The position numbers and the translations under genes were made by a program. This document shows, in pieces, positions 12,216 to 22,861 of a stretch of 64,000 nt of DNA (its first letter is position 1; each line of letters starts with the position of its first letter). The notes under the pieces are model-generated. The model ran no database searches. It saw only the letters and a program-made list of their open reading frames with translations, and was not told the origin of the DNA. Origin of the DNA: Cryptomeria japonica (Eukaryota > Streptophyta > Pinopsida > Cupressales > Cupressaceae); assembly GCF_030272615.1 (NCBI RefSeq), contig NC_081414.1, positions 764,937,413 through 765,001,412 of the forward strand, given 5' to 3'.

Positions 12216-12505
12216 CATTGTTTCGGTTTTTACATATTATAAAAAATATGGTTGTCATAATATGATTACAATCACTTTTTTTTTGTTTCTTTTTTGCAGC
12301 TAAATAAAGAAGAAGTGGAACATCATTTTCTAAATCATATGTCCCCCCTTCAATTGTTTTGCCCTCTGCTCGTGATCTTAATGTATGCCTAGTCGTGTAC
12401 TCACGACGTGGAGACCGCTGCAAGGGGGGTCTGCTGCAATAACAAAAAAATGTTAAATTGATATGTTTTATTATTATTGTTACAAGTATTTCATTAATTA
12501 AAAGA

Positions 12506-12825
12506 ACATTAGAGTGGTGCTCTTTACTTGATGGGGCCACATCATGTTCCTGATCTTGTCTTATAGCCTCATGTTCAACATGCTAAACATCCTCTAAATC
12601 CTCTGGAGTTGAAACACGAAAGGTTACATTAATTAATACACCAATTGTAATTAAATATGTTTAAAAGGACATTAGAGTGGCCCTCTTAACCTGATGGGGC
12701 CACATCATGTTCCTGATCTTGTCTAGCCCGATCATGCTCAACATGTTGATCAAACTCTACATGCTCTAAAGTTGAAACACGAAAGGTTACATTAATTAAT
12801 ACACCAAATGCAATTAAAGATGTTT
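12506..12825. repeat. Exon-containing tandem duplication of about 160 bp
   Basis: Two head-to-tail copies share ACATTAGAGTGG, GATGGGGCCACATCATGTTC, GTTGAAACACGAAAGG and TACATTAATTAATACACCAA. Each copy contains one small exon of the Transposase_24-type gene (minus strand, QDQEHDVAPS) with its flanking intron. The duplication doubled an exon. Confidence 0.8.
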
Positions 12826-14699
12826 AATTGTATTAATCCATAATGCATTTTGTATAGCACATGAATACATCCAGTACTAGGATGCACACGACCATGACCT
12901 TCATTTGCAGGTTGTGCTCCACCCTCACTAGGCTGCATTCCAATGTCATGTGCAATATTATCATTGCTTGCCTGTTTAAAACAAATAGGCACATAATTAC
13001 TTTATGGTGGAAATTAATATTGAATATATTGCACAAGTAATCATTTTTAAATAAACTTCATTGAGTTTATTTACCTGCGTGTCGGATGCAATGGAAGCTT
13101 GTGTTTACCCAGTGAAGAGTCTTAGGTGTTCAACCACGACTCCATAGCCTTGCTGGAAGGCAATCTTCAGGTCCTCTTCTGTGGGCACTCTCTTGAATTC
13201 AGAGCCCTGCATTTTTGCATAAGATCATGAATTTTGCTTCTATGGTGTGATAAAACCAAAATTATTTGCAATTTATTATTTGGATGCAATATTTCATTTA
13301 TTGATACTTACAATTCATGCGGCTAATTTCATATAACCACCAGAGCCAAGTTTGTGATGCCCATGTTTTTCTACTCTTGCCTTTGTTTCTTTCGATGTGT
13401 CAAATAGCCTATGAAAAGTTTGAAATATGTTAGATTATGTAAAGAGAAAGAGTAATCAGTATATAATTACATTGTTGATAGTATCACATACCTTCCTTTG
13501 CCCGATGGTGTCTTTCCTTTTTTCTTTTCAGCCTTCTTTCCATCCCGACACTAGGTCCTTCCACTCCCTCTCCAGAATCATGGGAGGATGCTCATACTTT
13601 TTGTTCTTCTCTAAATGTGACCTATATTGGTCCCTCACATATTTTAGATAGGTGTCAGCTTTCTTAAGGACCTTGGTTCAGTTGAATATGTTATTACCGA
13701 ACAACACAACTAAACAGTTAATGAGCTCATCTTTTAAATCTTCATTTTGGGCATTCCACCTTGTACATATGGTGGGCCCAAAGATCTCCAATGTAAAATC
13801 ATTTAGATGTTTATAAAAACTATAATTTCTTGCAAAATGATTATGGGATCATTAGTCTAAAAAGATTGATCAATAAGTAAATTAAAATTGGATTATATAT
13901 AATAATAATGGAAATATTTTAAAGTATCTGGGACCTTTCTTATCTTTATAGAAACAAAATCCTTAGTCACCACAAATGTGGCCGACAATGTTCCCGCACT
14001 AGTAATACGGGAAGATCCAGGAAATGCTGCTAAAGCATGACCCGTACTAGTGGCCTCTACATCCCAAGGTATATGTCCTGATGCATGTTCTGGCATGTGT
14101 TCGCTGCCAGAGGGTGCACTACCTGATGTCTGCATGCTATGTGTTGCCGAAATTTTAATCGGCAATATAGGCACGAATGATGGGGTCAGATGATGTGATG
14201 TATGTGCAGAAAGATCAGGATCGACTCTTGTACCAACCCCTACTCCCTGGGCAACACCTGTAGTACCCTGATCGTGGCTAGCAACATCATGAGGACACAC
14301 AAAATCCTATAAAAACAACACATTATAGTTCATAACATAAAAGAGTACAAAATATAAAACCATGAATGAACTTATGTTATAATTAAAGATCTCATGACAA
14401 CTTACTTGCAAGTTTTGTGCTCTCTCAGTCAATTTTTTAACCCTTTCTCTTATCTCATCTGTTTGAGACTATGAATAATAACTAAAAGATTTATTTATTG
14501 CATTTATTTTGGGTCTTACTTATCATATCTAGAGGGTTTGTAGAATATTTGATGTCATCATCGCATCATAGTGACTGCACCTCCCTATGGATTCTCTCCT
14601 CTATTGCTGGTGCCTTTCCTTGATCATTCGACTGCGACAAGAATATTAAAAACATTATAATCGAAATTAACCCAATAAACTCACAAAAAATAATAATAA

Positions 14700-15849
14700 T
14701 AAAATGGTGCAAAGGCACCCATGCATAAAGATATCTTTTGAGGTCAAAGTACTTTTTTTTTTCTTATTTGTAATTTTCATACATGATTTGTAAGGTCATA
14801 AAGTCCATTTTTATAAAAAACAAGTCAATTGAAAGGATTGAAGAGCCATTTTGTACCAAGAGACCTAATAGGTCTTGATAGAGTCAGCTAAGGTCAAAAT
14901 ATCCATAAAAGGATTACAAATGTTGTAATTGATTATATTGAGTCCATTTTTGTCATGTTGGAAACATCCAATAAGGATATGGTCAAAGTTGGCAAAGTTG
15001 TGTCAAAAATGCAAAAGTTGCAAAGTTGCAACATTACCAAAATGTGCAAAAGAGATGTAAAATATCATCCATCGGTCATGAGTTGGTTGGAGCAGTTAGA
15101 AGGATTGGAAATTAGTTTGTAATGGTTTATAAAACCATGTCTGGTCGAGGTCAAGAGTGGAGGAGCAGTTTGGAGGGCATTTGACAAAGTTTACCCATCA
15201 AACCCTCAACTGTCATAAAGGTTTAAAGGGTCTATGACTGTCACAGAGCCACGAAGGCTCATAAATGTTATATTTTGAATTTTCAAGTATTTTAGAATGA
15301 TGGTATAATGAAGTAACTTTCCAATGAATCCTTTCTTATGCATTTTCATTGAGTATTTGAAAAGATATAGTAGTTTTTCTAAAATCTGTTAAAACCCTTT
15401 GTTTTAACACAGTTTATGGGAGGTCTTAGTAACATTGTTATATTAATGGATAGGTGATTAACGTGAATCAGTAAGTTTTTGGCATTTTATTGTTGAATGC
15501 AATAACCACTCATGCTAAGGAAATGATAATATGTTTTACTAGATATATGACAGTTCATCTCATTAAGGGTTTGTTTTAAATAAAGAGTTTTGCAGTCCTT
15601 TATACTGTGATTAATTGGTTCCTTCATGATCAGATTTAAAAGACTGATGTAATGAAGATTTACTGCTTATCATTGAGTGTGGATTGAGTTGTAGTATGAA
15701 AACCTTGAAGGCTCCAAGACAATAGGATTCAGTCCCAACTATGTTTTCTTTATGAAACATTGTGATCAAAATCGGAATGTGATCAGGTAATGAAAGTAAG
15801 GAATTTACAGTCCTAATTGGAGACAGTAACATGAAACAATGAGGTAAAC
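14700..15849. other. Large intron or inserted DNA within the Transposase_24-type gene
   Basis: About 1.15 kb separates the first two Transposase_24 exons. The sequence just before it (14,640-14,705) resembles 15,945-16,010, as if an exon-intron module had been duplicated. The interior has no coding motif I recognise. It could contain a solo LTR (a TGTTGGAAAC start near 14,957), but I could not match an end or a target duplication. Confidence 0.35.
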
Positions 15850-16060
15850 CTGTCGATTAGAAGTGCTTGAAGATGCATCGCGATATGTGCTCTGGGACGT
15901 AGCCTTCCCCATATGATCAATGTCCCATTGTGACAAAAATTAAATATAAAAAAACATTAGCGAAATGAGACCAATAGACTTACGAAAAAAAAACATAACA
16001 ATAAAATGCTATATTGGAGTCATTAATTGGAGGCTGGGTAAAATGGTATATAGTATGTAC

Positions 16061-16811
16061 CACCCCCATAGTAATTGTGTTTGTATCCATGTGATTCAAA
16101 TTGCAATCGATTAACAACTCTTCACCTGCAGTTATTGATTTTATTGCACATACGAATACACGGTTTCCCTTGCGCGCCTCGAATATGCAATTGGGTTGTT
16201 TATTTGTTGACCCAGGTTATGTACTGTTTATAAACCCTGCAATATTCCCTAATGCTTTTGGCCTTCCGTCAATGTACATAGCCGCTCCTTTATTTTTATC
16301 CTTATCTTTTAGCTGTATATAATTTGCTGACAGTGCATACCTACGCATACTTCGTGTATATCAAACCACCTGCATCCAATATTTGTAACTGTAATAGGGT
16401 CTGACATACTCCATCAATTCAGTAACTCTTTCGTAACAAACCTTTATGCTATCCATGCAAAATAGGCCCAAACCATGTAATGATGATGGTGCTATGCGAT
16501 ATATCCTCTCATTGACACAAAAAAACTATATTTATTGGAGGAAGTTCCTTGGGTACCCATTGTTTCTGTAGATGTTTGTACCTCAAGGGCACCTCAATGT
16601 CGCCTATGCTCTCATCATCATAATTATAACATGACCCCCCTTTGGCAAGAAAAAATTCCATGTGTTTACAAATTTTTCTTCTAATCTTTTCACCTCTAGT
16701 TGATCTCCCTCTTCTAGACCTACTACATGTCTCACTTTCCTCTTCTCTTCCTGCATTTCCCTCGCTCGAGGAAGACAAATCTGACAAATACCTATTTGGT
16801 GGTACTTGCAC
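16061..16811 (-). pseudogene. SET-domain protein (histone methyltransferase-like), decayed
   Basis: From a Met at 16,811 the frame has a basic/Ser-rich head (SSSSEGNAGREEE, then SRSRRGRS) and a segment LRYKHLQKQWVPKE. It breaks at a run of seven T (minus strand, about 16,519-16,525) and resumes one base out with IAPSSLHGLGLF. The SET domain follows, with the core GNIAGFIN, KQPNC (equivalent to the PN of the NHxCxPN motif) and ITAGEELLID. SET enzymes transfer methyl groups from S-adenosylmethionine to lysines. The Tyr expected after ELLID is Cys here, and two in-frame stops occur (after MQVV and after FINST). It is therefore inactive unless the frameshift and stops are assembly errors. It ends at a possible GT donor near 16,061, 126 bp before the first Transposase_24-type exon. 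Confidence 0.8.
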
Positions 16812-16929
16812 TCCATCGAATGAGAGAGATAGTTACCAAAAATTCCATGACGTTTTTCATGGTCCATCAAGATGTGAGAGAGCATAACTATAAGGTGACA
16901 AAGAGAATCTATAAGAGATCATGGACTTA

Positions 16930-18375
16930 GTAGAGGTTTCCCAAAACATGGACTTAGTTTTCCACACCCTTCAACTTGGCCGGTTATTTTTTATGGACTT
17001 TGATTTGATTTCAAAAGGCATTGGTAAAGCTAAGACGTATGCCATCTTATGTTGACTTGTGACAAGAGAATCTTCTTAGGGGAGACCATAAGTCACATTA
17101 GGCGAACATGGAATGTAGAGGAAGATATTTTATCTAAATGGGCACTTGCATTCGAAAAAGCAGGTGATGTTAGATTTGAAGATCTTAGATAAGATTTCAG
17201 GGCAGCGGTTATTATGAGTTTTTTAGATCATAAATGCAGGACGCACTCTTTGGTACTCCTATAGAGTCGGAAAGATGATGGGGGAGTGACAAGGTGATCA
17301 CAAGCATTAATATATTGGGAAAAATATTATTAATGACACCAGTTTTGAAGGGCGTAGTGGGTTTAAATGCGAGTAACCTTGAATTTCATCTTGCATTTAG
17401 CGTATGAAGCAAGTTAGAAGTGAGACCTTAGATAAGTGAAGGGGATTTGGTGAATGTTGAGTTGAAGGTGATATCTCTTCCTGAGAAAGATGGAGGAAAA
17501 TTTCACATTAAAGACGAAGAAGCAAATTTGGGCTTTTTTAGGGTGAGCTGACATTCAGATGGCTTAGAGGTCTTTTCAACTTTTGGGATGATTATCTCCC
17601 ACACTGTGTTTTTCTGATATTGGGGAAGGTATTTATAAAAATGAAACACAAATATCATACCAGAATGGATATATATTCACTCATTCTGGCTTGGGGATTG
17701 GAAGTGGAGGAAAGCATTGTAGCAGTTCGTAGGGTGGGGAATTTCTTGTTCCAACAAAATTTTGTGAAGGGTTAGAAAATTTCTTGGAATGGGCAATATT
17801 AGTGTGGGGTTTGATGTAGGTGAGGGAGAAGAAAATGAAGATGAAGGGGTGAAATAAAAAATTATACCCTTCCTTCGATGGGCACTGGGTATGTCTGCCT
17901 ACCATCACAAGGTGGAGGCAAAGAATGGATGGGAGGTAATGAAGTTGTTAATTGAGATCAAAGAACTAGATGCAGTCATTGCAATAGCTAGGGAGGAGGT
18001 AGAGGGAGCCAGAAGAACTCTTCGACCAAGGAGGTTGAGTGGGGGTGGTGCCAAGGTTGGGAGTGGGAACGAGATCGGTCAAGCATTGAAGGTGGCTTCT
18101 AAAATGCTTTAGCGCGGTGAAAAATGAGGTGGGGTGTGGTTTTTATGTTTTTTGGCTAAATTTTTGCTATGTAATTATGGATAACATCTGATAGTAAATC
18201 TAGGGGTAGGTTGTAGAAAAAAAGAGTTTTTTGTGTAAAGATTTTGTATTAGGTGTATATTGCCAATTTTGAAGAATGGCAATTTTTTGGATAGGAGAAC
18301 AGGTAGTTAGCATCATGATGTAACTACTTTTTATATTTAATAAGATACATATTATTACCGACCAAAAAAAAAGAA
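16930..18375 (+). mobile_element. Probable LINE fragment (ORF1 region and 3' end)
   Basis: The stretch ends in TTATTACCGACC followed by a run of A (18,351-18,369), the style of 3' end seen in plant L1-type LINEs. Before it lie broken plus-strand frames, the last at 17,891-18,112 with a coiled, charged segment and GGGAKVGSG. No endonuclease or RT motif is present. The start is arbitrary, and no target duplication was found. A LINE is the best guess, not a firm call. Confidence 0.35.
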
Positions 18376-19799
18376 GTTGATTTGACATTTTAGAATAATA
18401 TGCACATTTTTTTCTTCTATTGAGTATAATTGATAACAACATATACAAATTAATGTGAGTTCCATCAGTACACCCAACCAGTATGCTCCCAAATAGGAGA
18501 TCAGTAGAGGAAGATAGTTACATCATCGAATCTCCTTGATTAAGGTTGATTGCATACATTCTCCTTGTTTTAGGTTTGCCACAAGATCAAGTTATTTAAC
18601 AAGAGATCAAGTTATTTAATTGATGAACTAAAAGGCTCTATAATGAATGGTTCATAAGGCACTATGCTTGTCGTGAGTTTTGCCAAAAAACACAATTTTC
18701 TGCCCCAATAAGCCTTACCCACTCAATGTAAAAAAAATGCACTACCATTTCAACCTTGTTTAGTAAATTGGAAGGATTTTATAGCGGATTTAAAGATTAA
18801 TGGGATTTGACCAAAATATAGAATGCAACACTTACAGTGGATTTGCTGGCACTTGCACTTGTTTGTCCTCTTTCTCCCTCCATTTTTTAATTTTTTGGCT
18901 CGCTGAATGCTTTGTGGGCGGCTTGGTATTTCAATTGATCCTTGAAGTCATTATGCCAATGGGGGTTGTGCTGGGATTGCTTATAGAATTGGATTATGCC
19001 TTCTGTATCATAACCCTATCTCTCTGCTCCCGTGTGCGCAAGATTCAAATAATGATCCAAATAGACTATAAGTTCATTTCTATACTTTCAAAAGAAAATT
19101 TATATTTCAAATTTAAAATACAATTTGGGTCCAATTTTTTCCCTTCATTTTAATTATTATGTAAACTTGAAGCACAAAATGTCTACAAAACACTTTATTT
19201 GAACACCTCCTAAAAGATATCAAGTCCTAAAAATAATAATATAATAATGCTATATTAGAAATTGATTTGACATTCTAGAATAATATGCACATTTCACTAA
19301 ATTAATGTGTTGTAATATTGTTTGTTCATTTTACTTGGCTTTTGATTAAAGAGTTTGATGTAACATCTAATATCATGCAACATTTCCTCAGTAATCTCTT
19401 TAGTTTGAATGAATAAAATTCTTCACAACTTAAATACAAGATAGATATAAATATATAAATATATAAATATATGCCAAGTCAATAAGAGTGGATGGTGCAA
19501 AGTATCTAGGTGGTAGATAAGGATATGATGATATGATTGAGTCTTTTCTTACGCCATGAAGGATTTTAATAATTCATGATTTTGGGTCTATTTTAAAATG
19601 GATAGTTTAAACAAGATGTACTCTTCATATATGAATTATGATCTTCAATGCATGCTTCACAAGTGAGACATTTTAGTGCTATAGGCAATTTATAACAAAT
19701 GGGTGGCCCTAGGAAACTCATGTAAAATATCTAAAAGTAACACTTATCTTTCTAATGTCAAACCTTCTAAAAATAGTGTTTTACTAAGCTAAAGTAGAG
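18376..19799. other. No gene; contains a 33-bp direct repeat and a small TA-rich run
   Basis: TTGATTTGACATT.TAGAATAATATGCACATTT occurs at about 18,378 and again at about 19,262 in the same orientation, followed both times within 40 bases by AAATTAATGTG. A (TATAAATA)n run lies at 19,447-19,471. The open frame at 18,800-19,153 shows no family resemblance. Confidence 0.5.
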
Positions 19800-20235
19800 A
19801 ATAGTGTTAGGATTTGCTTTATAGTCATGGTTAGGGATTAATGTCATGGTCAGAATTATGTTAGGGTTAGGGTTAGAATTATGGTTAGGGTTAGGGTTTG
19901 GATTATAATTATAACAAGTTTTGAGTTTATGAATAGGGTTTTGGTTAGCATTAAGGGTAGGGTTGGAATTACAATTAGGGTTGGGATCAGAATTATAATT
20001 AGGAGTAGGGTGAAGATTTAGGTTTGGTTAGGGCTAGGGTTAGGGTCAAGGTTAAGATTAAGGTTGAGATTAGCATTAGGATTAGGATTTGCTTTAGGTT
20101 TACGATTATGGTTAGGGTTTAGGGATAGGGTTGGAATTATGGTTATGATTGACATTAGTTAGGGTTTAGGATTAGTTTTGAGATTATGGTTATAAGGGTT
20201 AGGATTTAGGTTTAACATATGGTTAGGGTGAAAAA
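19800..20235. repeat. Degenerate telomere-like TTAGGG/TTTAGGG array
   Basis: TTAGGG, TTTAGGG, TTAGGATT, TTATGG and similar variants repeat in one orientation for about 430 bp, with clean runs such as TTAGGGTTAGGGTTAG near 19,860-19,895. Plant telomeres are TTTAGGG. This internal, scrambled array is either an interstitial telomeric repeat or a telomere-like satellite. Confidence 0.75.
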
Positions 20236-20579
20236 ATTAACACAATGAAGCAAATTAAAAAATTGAGCAACCACTTTGAAGCAAAACACAACCACAACCT
20301 ATGCGCCCCTAGATACATAGTCAAGTTATTATCAAGATCAACACATCTCCAAGCCACAAATGGGAAGGGCATACAAATGCAGAAATAAAAAATGGGGATT
20401 TTTTTATTCCTTCCTTAAATTATGGAGTTGCCTTTCTAGGTAGTTTCATTGGCCTAACCAAAAAACAAATTCTCTACATTTTCATCGTAAATATTAATTC
20501 TAGAATGGATTTTCATCTACAAATCCATTGTGTTCCCACTTTTGATGATATTATAGATAAGGGGGTCACCATCTAAAAA

Positions 20580-21260
20580 TATCCTAATGTTTCAAAATTT
20601 CCAACAACTAACACATGTTGTTATACCACAAGGATATTCAATAATCCAAAATCATCCAAAACATATGTACACTTGCTTGGGGGATCTTATCAAAGTAATA
20701 GTTAAAAAATCAGTTGAAGCTAACCTTATTAAATTCCCACATACAATAGTTTTCAATGAAAATTCACCCAAACTTGCATGATACAAAGAAATTTAGAACT
20801 TTCAACACTATCATGTAAAAGGTCATTCTATGTCCAAATGCATGAAACATAATAATTCTAGACACATCTAATCAAACAAGGTCAACACTAGTAAGTTGTC
20901 TATCTTATATGAATCAATAGTGGGTCACATTGAGGAAACCTATACATAAATTAATGCCATTCCTATTAAAAATCCTAATTGTGTTGCCAACACTAGGCAC
21001 AATTAGGTTACTACGGAGAGGGATTCTTCTTCCCAAAAAGTCGCCCAATATGACGTCCTAGAGCATCTTAGGAAGACTCTAGCATAGTTATCTATCTCAG
21101 AGCTTCTTTTATATTCATCTATCCATAGGGACATATTGGATCACGCCTTAATAGAATCATAAGTCCCTAGTGATATTAATCTAGATCAATTTCAAGCCAT
21201 AGTGGGTTAGCTATCCTCATATTATCAACCTATGTTTAGTTTAGCAAATATGTTATTTTT
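20580..21260 (+). pseudogene. Degenerate Ty3/Gypsy (Tat-type) gag-protease remnant
   Basis: The plus strand retains a zinc-knuckle-like HYHVKGHSMSKC (first Cys changed) near 20,795-20,830. After it comes a linker (LSISELLL, ILDHALIES, INLDQFQAIVG) that parallels the linker of the Tat element at 45.35-45.55 kb (LISILELL, ILDQALQEA, LNTNQFQAMVG). Stops and frameshifts are frequent. It is an older copy of the same retrotransposon family with neither end recognised. Confidence 0.6.
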
Positions 21261-22861
21261 TGATCCATCAAATGTACCTAATAAATACAATTATAATTTT
21301 AATCTAAACCCTAATGTAACCATGTCTATCATTAAAAAAGGGATCATGAAATTTTTGTAACCCTAAAATTTCATAATGATGCTTTGTACCCCTGACATGT
21401 TAGTCATTACCAAGATTTTGTATTTAAAAGGGTGAAAAGTTGAAGCTACAAAAGTTCTCTTTCATCTAGAATAGAGCCCCACATCTCATCTCCATTATGC
21501 CCTAGATCTTGTGTAAAGCATGCCTGATAAGACCCAAGGAAGACCAGTAAAATAACCTTCATTGAGCAACACTTTATGTATATATCGGGATAGCTTACCC
21601 GATCTAACAAGTCAATGATAAACATCAACATCGAGATAGAAATATTGAACATGAGGTCTTAACACCTATCGAAATAACCAATAAAAGTGGAATGACAATT
21701 CTTTGTGATTTTGATAGAACAAGATATTCCAATAACGTTACATCGGTATAGTTATACTGAACACAACACTTGAGATGTCTATTGGAATGACTACCAAAGA
21801 CGAAGAAGCATAATTTTGTAATGCCGATAGAGTAAACTATTCTGACACGTGTATTTTAGAATATGTTATCCCCGATACAAGTTTTATAGAAATCATATAC
21901 AAGATCGGGATAGGAATAGAACGCTATCCAGATGATGCGAGTTATCTCGATAAAAGAAAATAAGAGGAAATTTATCAATAAGCATTAAGCAAGCTCATCA
22001 GAATAAATAATGAAGTCGGGATAACACATTAGCATCAATCCGACAGTTGAAGTTGTACCGATGGCAAAAAAATAAAATGATATCGGAATAGTTATTCTGA
22101 TCACGAATTCCTAACTGAGAAACTCACATCAGGGAAACCTATGGCGATGAAAGAAAATGAAGATGAGAGTCTCTATCGGTATAATTAATAAGATAGAGAT
22201 AATGAATCACCCATGATTTGACATTATAACTTATTCCAAAAGAAAGTATGTAATATGGAGTTAGTACAACTATTTCAATAGCGGACTTAACTAGAATATC
22301 TATATTGGGATGACTTATAGCAATAAGAAAAATCAAAGGTGAAAATTTTCATTGAGATAACTTGTGAAGTTGAGTATACAATTTTTAGAGATACTGATGG
22401 TTAAAGTAATACTGATAGGCATCACTCAAGGTATGATCGACATAGTTAACCCAACAATTAGGGTCAAGCTAGTAATTACTTGTCGACATAACTCCTACCA
22501 AAATGACGTAAAAGAACAACAGTTATAGACACTGCCATATTTATCTGCAATGACAAATTTATCATAATTGTGCCAAACTTAGAGGCATCGACAAAAAAGA
22601 GTTAATCCAATGTCACACACACACACAACACAAATCAAAATTCAAAAAGACTACTCCATTGATTAGCAGGTTGAGACATTTATTGTTGCACGCATGAAAT
22701 TCTTTGAGAATACATTCAGGAAAGTTTTCGCACCAGACTTGCAGACATTTAGGGATGAAATTGGAGTGGGTCAAGAAGAACAATAACAACGAACAAACAA
22801 GTAAGTATCTCGAGCAATTCCTTTACAATTTCCTCAAGACATTAGTCGAATTGCTTGTAAA
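21261..22861. other. Non-coding; scattered ATCGGGATA-type motifs
   Basis: From about 21,575 to 22,400 the motifs TCGGGATA, TCGGTATA, ATCGGAATA, ATCGAGATA and TATCGAAATA recur every 40-120 bases, often followed by a short AT-rich stretch with TTAT.CTGA. A TATA-like GTATTTAAAAGGG occurs at 21,419-21,431. A short (AC)n run lies at 22,616-22,628. It could be the upstream regulatory part of the gene that follows or an old LTR. No matching copy is present downstream. Confidence 0.4.

Larger units (their letters stand above)
12300..15935 (-). pseudogene. En/Spm-type Transposase_24 gene, multi-exon, decayed
   Basis: A string of minus-strand exons with plausible splice sites encodes a plant Transposase_24-like protein (PF03004, found with CACTA elements). 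Approximate exons: 15,935-15,850 (MGKATSQSTYRDASSSTSNR), 14,631-14,520, 14,470-14,406 (EIRERVKKLTERAQNLQ), 14,306-13,930 (Ser/Pro/His-rich), 13,810-13,500 (LKYVRDQYRSHLEKN and EREWKDLVSGWKE), 13,410-13,325 (HGHHKLGSGGY), 13,210-13,080 (PTEEDLKIAFQQGYG), then small acidic exons down to 12,300. The DQYRSHLEKN and HKLGSGGY motifs are characteristic. In-frame stops occur after FN, WKEG and REVQSL, so the product is not full length. A direct duplication of one exon lies at 12,506-12,825. The SET-domain gene lies directly upstream on the same strand and may belong to the same transcription unit. Confidence 0.75.

Noticed and set aside
14957-15850. Solo LTR inside the Transposase_24-type gene intron
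   Set aside because: A TGTTGG-type start can be seen but no matching CA end with a flanking 5-bp duplication was found.
16604-16885. 93-codon minus-strand ORF and two plus-strand ORFs over the SET gene head
   Set aside because: These are other frames of the same DNA; the frame leading into the SET domain (Met at 16,811) has the expected Ser/Arg-rich head.
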